NCBI GenBank assembly: GCA_028691335.1
Contig: JAQUZK010000025.1
Location: 1-11,908 of the forward strand
Direction: 5' to 3'
Length of the DNA: 11,908 bases
Source of the DNA: Candidatus Izemoplasmatales bacterium
GTDB taxonomy: Bacteria; Bacillota_I; Bacilli_A; Izemoplasmatales; Hujiaoplasmataceae
Shown here piece by piece: positions 7,464-11,908 of the stretch. The notes under the pieces were generated by a model that saw only the letters and a program-made list of their open reading frames with translations, ran no database searches and had not been told where the DNA came from. The stretch's first letter is position 1, and the number at the start of each line of letters is the position of its first letter. Made by a program: the position numbers and the translations under genes.

Positions 7464-8027
7464 ATGCGAATGAAAAAAAGAAAATTGTATCTTTATCAAA
7501 GAAACAGTGATTATGAAGGTATAATTACTTTTTTGCAAGTAGATAATCAAGTTACAGTAGAAAAAATTTATTCTGATTGCTTAATCGTAAAAGTTGATGA
7601 AGATTATACAAAAAAGGATTTTTCTCAACTCAGAGAGTTTATTGTTGGGGAACTATTAATAGATTTTGTTGGATTCTATGAGCCTTTAACTTTTGATATT
7701 GATATTGATGAAATAATAAAGAGTTTAAAAAACTTAAATCCAGGAATTTATGATAATGTAGGGTATATAACTGAAATATGTTTAGAAAAAAATATAAATT
7801 TAAAACAATTACTAAAAACTTATTATTATAATATAGCTGGGATTGATAATGTTAATACAGTTTTAGGTTTTATTGAAAATAATTTTAATGCTTCCCTAAC
7901 TTCAAAGAGACTATATCTTCATCGTAATACATTAAACTACCGTTTAGATAACTTCCAAGATAAATGTGAAATGAATATAAGAGATTTCAGAACAGCTTTA
8001 GCTTTATTTTTATTATTTAAGAGATAA
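7464..8027 (+). CDS. PucR/CdaR-type helix-turn-helix protein
   Basis: This 187-residue protein has a C-terminal domain (about residues 128-187) that matches the PucR C-terminal helix-turn-helix family. Visible hallmarks are VLGFIENNFNASLTSKRLYLHRNTLNYRLDNFQDKC, with the typical xLxxHRNTLxYRL core, then NIRDFRTALALFLLF. Such domains usually end longer regulators (PucR, CdaR) that respond to purines or sugar acids. Here the first 125 residues match no sensory domain I recognise. The protein is probably a DNA-binding regulator, target unknown. The next gene encodes a sugar-importer ATPase, which makes a role in carbohydrate uptake an attractive guess, although a terminator lies between them. The ATG at 7464 lies 5 bases after AAAAAGGA (7451-7458); ATG 7470 is an alternative. 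Confidence 0.8.
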   Translation: MRMKKRKLYLYQRNSDYEGIITFLQVDNQVTVEKIYSDCLIVKVDEDYTKKDFSQLREFIVGELLIDFVGFYEPLTFDIDIDEIIKSLKNLNPGIYDNVGYITEICLEKNINLKQLLKTYYYNIAGIDNVNTVLGFIENNFNASLTSKRLYLHRNTLNYRLDNFQDKCEMNIRDFRTALALFLLFKR

Positions 8028-8060
8028 TTGTGCAAATTGCATATAGGATTATCTCTTTTT
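8019..8060 (+). terminator. Terminator overlapping the stop codon of the PucR-type gene
   Basis: AAGAGATAAT (8019-8028) pairs with ATTATCTCTT (8048-8057) and is followed by TTTTT. The TAA stop is inside the left arm. The 19-nt loop contains a second small palindrome, TGCAAATTGCA (8031-8041), so a nested hairpin is possible. Confidence 0.78.
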
Positions 8061-8066
8061 ATTTAT

Positions 8067-8072
8067 TATAAT
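8067..8072 (+). promoter_or_regulatory. Putative -10 box of the ugpC-like gene
   Basis: A perfect TATAAT lies 36 bases before the start codon, directly after the terminator T-tract. No acceptable -35 box is visible at the right distance, and the place where one would sit overlaps the terminator hairpin. Confidence 0.4.
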
Positions 8073-8108
8073 AGTCATAGTGAAATTAATATTTAGGAGG
8101 ATATATTT

Positions 8109-9212
8109 ATGGCTACTTTAAGTTTTAAAGATATTAACAAAATTTATGATAACGGCGTTCAAGCCGTATTTGATTTTAACTTAGAAGTTAAAGACAAAGA
8201 ATTTATTGTTTTCGTTGGACCTTCTGGTTGCGGTAAATCAACTACTTTGAGAATGGTTGCCGGATTAGAAGAAATTTCTTCTGGAGAGCTATATATTGAT
8301 GATTTATTAGTAAATGATGTAGCTCCAAAAGATCGTGATATCGCAATGGTTTTCCAATCATATGCGTTATATCCACATATGACTGTTTATGATAATATGG
8401 CATTTGGTTTAAAATTAAGAAAGACTCCAAAACCAGTCATCGAAGAAAAAGTTAATAAAGCCGCTGATATTTTAGGTCTAAAGAGTTATTTAGATCGTAA
8501 ACCAAAAGCTTTATCAGGTGGACAAAGACAAAGAGTTGCTTTAGGTAGAGCGATTGTAAGAGATGCAAAAGTATTCTTAATGGATGAACCTTTATCAAAT
8601 CTTGATGCTAAATTGAGAGTTGCGATGAGAGCGGAACTTATCAAATTGCATGAAAGACTAGAAACTACAACTATCTATGTTACCCATGACCAAATAGAAG
8701 CGATGACTATGGCTACTAGAATCGTAGTTATGAAAGATGGTAGAATCCAACAAATCGGTGCTCCAAAAGATATTTATGACAATCCAAACAATATGTTTGT
8801 TGGTGGATTTATCGGTACACCAGCTATGAACTTTTTACCTGGTAGAGTTGATGAAAAAGGAATCTTCACTTGTGAAGAATTTAAAGTTAAAGTTGATGCT
8901 AAACATTTAAAATTATTAACTGATAAAAACTTTATCGATAAAGACGTTGTTTTAGGTTTCCGTCCTGAAGATGTTCATGACCAACCAGATATGTTAGAAA
9001 AATATAAAGATGCTAGACAAATCTTTACTGTAGACGTATCAGAATTATTAGGTGCTGAAACAAATATTCATATTTCTATTGGAAATAATAATATAATCGC
9101 TAAAGTAAATGCTAGATCTGATTTAAATATTGGTGCTAAGGTTGACCTTGCTATTAATATGGAAAAATCACATTTCTTTGACCCTGAAACTGAGTTAAGA
9201 ATAGTAAAATAA
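8109..9212 (+). CDS. ugpC: MsmK/UgpC-type ATPase for ABC sugar importers
   Basis: This is the cytosolic ATPase subunit of CUT1-family carbohydrate importers (MalK, MsmK, UgpC group). It has 367 residues, the normal length. Motifs are Walker A GPSGCGKST (37-45), Q-loop Q83, signature LSGGQRQR (135-142), Walker B with D159-E160 (LMDEPLSNLDAKLR) and switch H193 (YVTHDQIEAMT). The C-terminal third (about 240-367) is the regulatory OB/TOBE domain, with GFRPEDVH near the middle. The ATG follows an ideal AGGAGG (8095-8100) by 8 bases. No permease or binding protein lies nearby, as is common for MsmK, which is shared by several sugar importers. The symbol reflects the family; the sugar cannot be told from sequence. 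Confidence 0.92.
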   Translation: MATLSFKDINKIYDNGVQAVFDFNLEVKDKEFIVFVGPSGCGKSTTLRMVAGLEEISSGELYIDDLLVNDVAPKDRDIAMVFQSYALYPHMTVYDNMAFGLKLRKTPKPVIEEKVNKAADILGLKSYLDRKPKALSGGQRQRVALGRAIVRDAKVFLMDEPLSNLDAKLRVAMRAELIKLHERLETTTIYVTHDQIEAMTMATRIVVMKDGRIQQIGAPKDIYDNPNNMFVGGFIGTPAMNFLPGRVDEKGIFTCEEFKVKVDAKHLKLLTDKNFIDKDVVLGFRPEDVHDQPDMLEKYKDARQIFTVDVSELLGAETNIHISIGNNNIIAKVNARSDLNIGAKVDLAINMEKSHFFDPETELRIVK

Positions 9213-9242
9213 TTTTATTAAAATTTGAATAATTGATAAGAT

Positions 9243-9271
9243 AAATACCACTAATTTTAGTGGTATTTTTC
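9243..9271 (+). terminator. Rho-independent terminator after the ugpC-like gene
   Basis: A perfect 11-bp stem (AAATACCACTA at 9243-9253 with TAGTGGTATTT at 9258-9268) has a 4-nt loop and a T-tract. The A-rich left flank makes weaker function on the other strand possible. Confidence 0.88.
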
Positions 9272-9293
9272 AATATGATTAAGTAATTATTTG

Positions 9294-9302
9294 TGTTATA
9301 TT
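9294..9302 (+). promoter_or_regulatory. Possible extended -10 promoter of the comK-like gene
   Basis: TGTTATATT matches the TGnTATAAT form with one mismatch in the hexamer. A -35 box is not evident. The implied leader is about ten bases, so this may be a chance match in AT-rich DNA. Confidence 0.25.
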
Positions 9303-9319
9303 TGAATAGGTGATATAAA

Positions 9320-9721
9320 ATGATAGATTATATTTTAAAACATGATGATAATATGTTATATATTGTGGATAACCAAGAGTTGATTATTAAAGATCAAACT
9401 TTTCAAAAATATGTAAATAGTTTTTTGATAAAAAGACTAACCAATTTACAGGCTTTAGAAAAAACGACAAAAAAACATTTTTCTTTTAAATCTAAGATTC
9501 CTCTTTATATTGATAGAGAGACTTTGTTATTGTGTATATTTAGTTATAGAACACAAAAAAGCATTTATATTAATTACTTTTCAATCAATAAATATCATTC
9601 AGTTACAGCAGGTGTTACAATATCTTTTTTAAACGGTCATGAAATGAAATTACCTAACTATAAAGGCTTTTTATCTCAATTGAAAAAAGCTAGAGAAATT
9701 TTGAATACCATCGAGTATTAG
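9320..9721 (+). CDS. ComK-family protein (competence transcription factor homologue, short)
   Basis: This 133-residue basic protein aligns by eye with B. subtilis ComK, the master activator of DNA-uptake genes. The clearest stretch is residues 56-125: KIPLYIDRETLLLCIFSYRT corresponds to the KPPIMVDPSNQIFLFPTLSS region, SIYINYFSINKY to the WISHVHVKEF region, and ISFLNGHEMKLP to VTFSNGKTMELP, followed by a helix like SFENQVYRTAWLR. The opening LYIVDNQELIIKD fits the N-terminal strand and turn. It is shorter than B. subtilis ComK (192 residues) and lacks the C-terminal tail, so self-association or MecA/ClpC control may differ. AATAGGTGAT (9305-9314) serves as ribosome-binding site for the ATG at 9320. 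It is a single gene between the terminator at 9243 and the pgk promoter. Whether it acts in competence cannot be told: no com genes are in view. Confidence 0.72.
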   Translation: MIDYILKHDDNMLYIVDNQELIIKDQTFQKYVNSFLIKRLTNLQALEKTTKKHFSFKSKIPLYIDRETLLLCIFSYRTQKSIYINYFSINKYHSVTAGVTISFLNGHEMKLPNYKGFLSQLKKAREILNTIEY

Positions 9722-9781
9722 ATAAGGCTTTCATTCGTAATCAATATCTAATTATATGTAGAATTATTTTACAATTTTTAG

Positions 9782-9787
9782 TATAAT
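9782..9787 (+). promoter_or_regulatory. Putative pgk-tpiA promoter (-10 box)
   Basis: A perfect TATAAT is preceded 17 bases upstream by TAGAAT (9759-9764), a weak -35 box. Predicted transcription starts near 9794, giving a leader of about 34 bases that contains the AGGAGG site of pgk. Confidence 0.55.
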
Positions 9788-9827
9788 AAGTCATGTAAGA
9801 AATGAAATTGATTAGGAGGATTAAATC

Positions 9828-11054
9828 ATGAAAAAGAAAACAATTGAAGATTTGCAAGTTACAGGGAAAAAGGTATTAGTTAGAGTAGATTTTAACGTTC
9901 CTGTGGCTGATGGTGTAATAACCGATGACAATAGAATAGTCCAAGCTTTACCAACCATCCAATATTTGATTGATGAGAACGCTAAAGTAATATTGTTTTC
10001 TCATTTAGGAAGAGTAAAAACAGAAGAAGATTTAAAAAAGAACTCACTTAAAGTAGTAGCTGATAGATTGCAAGAATTATTGAAAAAGCCGGTGAAATTT
10101 ATCCCTAAAACTAGAGGTGAAGTTTTAGAGTCAGCTATCAAAGCTATGAATGATGGCGACGTATTAATGGTTGAAAATACTAGATTTGAAGATTTAGATG
10201 GAAAGAAAGAGTCTAAAAATGATCCTGAATTAGGAGCTTATTGGGCGAGTTTAGGAGATGTGTTTGTTAATGATGCGTTTGGAACTGCACATCGTGCACA
10301 TGCATCAAACGTTGGTATTGCTAGTTTAAAAGAAGCAGCTGCTGGATTCTTAATGGAAAAAGAGCTTCGCTATATCGGAGAAACAGTAGAACATCCTGAA
10401 AGACCTTTCGTGGCTATCTTAGGTGGAGCTAAAGTTTCTGATAAAATCGGTGTTATTGAAAACCTTCTTAAAAAAGCTGACAAAATCTTAATTGGTGGTG
10501 GAATGGCTTATACATTCATGAAAGCTTTAGGCAATAATATTGGAACATCAATATTTGAAGAAGATAAACTTGATTTAGCTAAATCATTATTGGAAAAAGC
10601 TAATGGTAAAATTATCTTACCTGTAGATGTAGTTGTGACAAAAGAATTTAAAGAAGATGCTTTAAATAGAGTAGCTACATACAAAAATATTAAAGAAGAC
10701 GAAATGGGTCTTGATGTAGGACCTAAAACTATAAAACTATTTAAAAAAGAACTTAAAGGTGCTAAAACTGTTGTTTGGAATGGGCCTCTTGGAGTGTTTG
10801 AGTTTGAAGCATTCGCTAAAGGGACAAAAGCTATATGTGAAGCTTTAACTAATTTAAAGGATGCTAGAACCATCATTGGTGGTGGAGACTCTGCAGCAGC
10901 GGCTATTCAAATGGGCTTCCGCGATGAGTTTACTCATATTTCAACTGGTGGTGGGGCTTCTTTAGAGTTTCTTGAAGGTAAAGAATTGCCTGGTGTAACT
11001 TCTTTAGATGATGCGCCAGCTTGTGATTGTGGTGATGATTGTGATTGCGAATAA
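9828..11054 (+). CDS. pgk: Phosphoglycerate kinase with a Cys-rich C-terminal tail
   Basis: PGK makes ATP and 3-phosphoglycerate from 1,3-bisphosphoglycerate and ADP in lower glycolysis. The 408-residue protein shows all hallmarks: VRVDFNVPV near residue 18, SHLGR, ENTRFED, NDAFGTAHRAHAS, the hinge and nucleotide-domain GGAKVSDKI, GGGMAYTF, WNGPLGVFE and C-terminal GGGDSAAA, then STGGGASLEFLEGKELPGV. Most family members stop within a few residues of that point. Here about a dozen more follow, ending CDCGDDCDCE (399-408), which puts four cysteines in a CxCxxxCxC pattern. This could bind metal, but no such role is known to me for PGK. The ATG lies 8 bases after AGGAGG (9814-9819). The end overlaps the tpiA frame, with no terminator between, so the two form an operon. 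Confidence 0.96.
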   Translation: MKKKTIEDLQVTGKKVLVRVDFNVPVADGVITDDNRIVQALPTIQYLIDENAKVILFSHLGRVKTEEDLKKNSLKVVADRLQELLKKPVKFIPKTRGEVLESAIKAMNDGDVLMVENTRFEDLDGKKESKNDPELGAYWASLGDVFVNDAFGTAHRAHASNVGIASLKEAAAGFLMEKELRYIGETVEHPERPFVAILGGAKVSDKIGVIENLLKKADKILIGGGMAYTFMKALGNNIGTSIFEEDKLDLAKSLLEKANGKIILPVDVVVTKEFKEDALNRVATYKNIKEDEMGLDVGPKTIKLFKKELKGAKTVVWNGPLGVFEFEAFAKGTKAICEALTNLKDARTIIGGGDSAAAAIQMGFRDEFTHISTGGGASLEFLEGKELPGVTSLDDAPACDCGDDCDCE

Positions 11055-11832
11055 GAACCTAAAAAGAAGAGAAAACTATCGTAAACCAGTTATCGCTGGT
11101 AACTGGAAAATGTTTAAAACTAGGGATGAAGCTTTGTTTTTTATCCTTCAAGTTTCAGAAGCTATGCCTTCATCAAAAGACGTAGAAACTATTGTTTTCG
11201 CTCAAGCTCCATTAATGAGATGCTTGATTAAAAGACAAGGTTTGAACTTGAAGATTGGTGCTCAAAATCTATTTTATGAAGATGAAGGTGCTTTTACTGG
11301 AGAAATATCTGGTCCGCTTTTAAAGTCATATAAAGTAGAATATGTATTGATTGGACATAGTGAAAGAAGAGCATATTTTTATGAAACAGATGAAATTGTT
11401 AATAAGAAGATTCAAGCCGCACTTCGCAATACTTTAAGACCGATTGTTTGCGTTGGAGAACGTCTTGAGGAAAGAGAAAATAATTTGACTGAGAAAGTTC
11501 TAGAACGTCAAATAAAGGGTGCCTTTGAAGGTGTTAAAGCAATCGATATGAAGAATATCATAATTGCGTATGAACCAGTTTGGGCTATTGGTACTGGAAA
11601 AACAGCTACAGCTGAAATGGCTGATGATGCTTGTGGTTTTATTAGAAATGAAATCGAAAAACTATATGGAAAACTTATAGCTGAAGAAATAAGAATTCAA
11701 TATGGTGGATCTGTTAAACCAGAAAACATTGAAGAGTTATTGTCAAAAGAAAATATTGACGGTGCTCTAATTGGTGGTGCTTCATTAGATCCTGATAAGT
11801 TTATTGCAATGGCAAACGCTGCAGTTAAATAA
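11041..11832 (+). CDS. tpiA: Triosephosphate isomerase, start codon uncertain
   Basis: TIM interconverts dihydroxyacetone phosphate and glyceraldehyde 3-phosphate. Catalytic parts are all present: the lysine of AGNWKM, the histidine of IGHSERR, the glutamate of AYEPVWAIGTGKTA (with the flexible loop after it), and the phosphate-binding YGGSV and GGASL near the end. The conserved fold begins at RKPVIAGNWKM (from 11080), giving about 250 residues, but no ATG, GTG or TTG lies there. The nearest in-frame start is GTG 11041, inside the end of pgk in another frame. It adds 13 residues and has only a weak GGTGAT before it. ATG 11035 and ATG 11008/11011 lie further upstream. The bases before CGT read CTAT, where CTATG would restore ATG-CGT-AAA-CCA, so a lost G is likely. 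Function is certain; the start is not. Confidence 0.9.
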   Translation: MIANKNLKRRENYRKPVIAGNWKMFKTRDEALFFILQVSEAMPSSKDVETIVFAQAPLMRCLIKRQGLNLKIGAQNLFYEDEGAFTGEISGPLLKSYKVEYVLIGHSERRAYFYETDEIVNKKIQAALRNTLRPIVCVGERLEERENNLTEKVLERQIKGAFEGVKAIDMKNIIIAYEPVWAIGTGKTATAEMADDACGFIRNEIEKLYGKLIAEEIRIQYGGSVKPENIEELLSKENIDGALIGGASLDPDKFIAMANAAVK

Positions 11833-11844
11833 GTAAAAAATAAA

Positions 11845-11872
11845 AAAGACCGAATTTTTTTCGGTCTTTATT
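11845..11872 (+). terminator. Terminator after tpiA, probably bidirectional
   Basis: A perfect 10-bp stem (AAAGACCGAA at 11845-11854 with TTCGGTCTTT at 11860-11869) has a 5-T loop. The plus-strand T-tract is short (TTTATTATTT). The left flank carries a run of six A that would be a better T-tract on the minus strand, which suggests use from both sides. Confidence 0.85.
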
Positions 11873-11908
11873 ATTTAAATAAAAAGATTATGGTTTGCGG
11901 TTGTTGTA

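Noticed and set aside
8242..8430. Minus-strand open frame inside the ugpC-like gene.
   Set aside because: It lies opposite the conserved ATPase core, and its composition is what the complement of that gene would give.
9206..9319. ComK-type AT boxes (AAAA-N5-TTTT) before the comK-like gene, which would indicate autoregulation.
   Set aside because: A/T runs are plentiful, but I found no pair with the required spacing; AAAA at 9206 and TTTT at 9213 are only 3 bases apart.
10508..10876. Minus-strand open frame of 122 codons inside pgk.
   Set aside because: It is fully antisense to conserved PGK motifs; its low-complexity Ser/Leu-rich product is typical of a shadow frame.
1..11908. Defence systems, CRISPR arrays, insertion sequences, prophage, tRNA or rRNA genes, long riboswitches.
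   Set aside because: No repeats with spacers, transposase motifs or tRNA-like folds were seen, and all gaps between genes are shorter than about 130 bases and largely filled by terminators and promoters.

Overview
The window reads as chromosomal housekeeping DNA from a low-GC Bacillota bacterium. All genes lie on the plus strand, are AT-rich, have AGGAGG-type ribosome-binding sites and are separated by short hairpin-plus-T terminators. UGA is a stop codon (sufU ends in TGA) and tryptophans are encoded by TGG, so this is not the Mycoplasma code. A sufC-sufD-sufS-sufU-sufB operon, DarA, a ComK-family protein and short, tightly packed genes fit the Bacilli side of the phylum, perhaps a Mollicutes-related or Erysipelotrichia-like lineage. 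That placement is inference.

Layout: (1) 1-545, the 3' end of a probable parvulin-type prolyl isomerase and its terminator. (2) 560-2130, a cation diffusion facilitator with an Mn-type site, then a short MgtC/SapB membrane protein with a good promoter of its own. (3) 2166-7007, the complete SUF iron-sulfur assembly operon: SufC ATPase, short SufD, SufS cysteine desulfurase, SufU sulfur acceptor and SufB scaffold. (4) 7039-7425, the cyclic-di-AMP receptor DarA as a single-gene unit. (5) 7464-9270, a PucR-type helix-turn-helix protein followed by an MsmK/UgpC-type sugar-importer ATPase without permeases. (6) 9320-9721, a short ComK-like protein. (7) 9782-11870, pgk and tpiA in one glycolytic operon closed by a hairpin that looks bidirectional.

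The genes cover metal homeostasis (CDF, MgtC), iron-sulfur assembly, cyclic-di-AMP signalling, sugar import and lower glycolysis. I see no CRISPR array, defence island, insertion sequence, tRNA or rRNA, and no intergenic gap over 300 bases.

The most unusual spot is the pgk-tpiA junction. PGK ends in an extra Cys/Asp-rich tail (CDCGDDCDCE), and the tpiA frame has no ordinary start codon where the TIM fold begins: one missing G appears to have turned an expected ATG-CGT into ATCGT. The other points worth a second look are the ComK-like protein, the N/D/D/D metal site of the CDF transporter, and an inverted repeat at the suf promoter.
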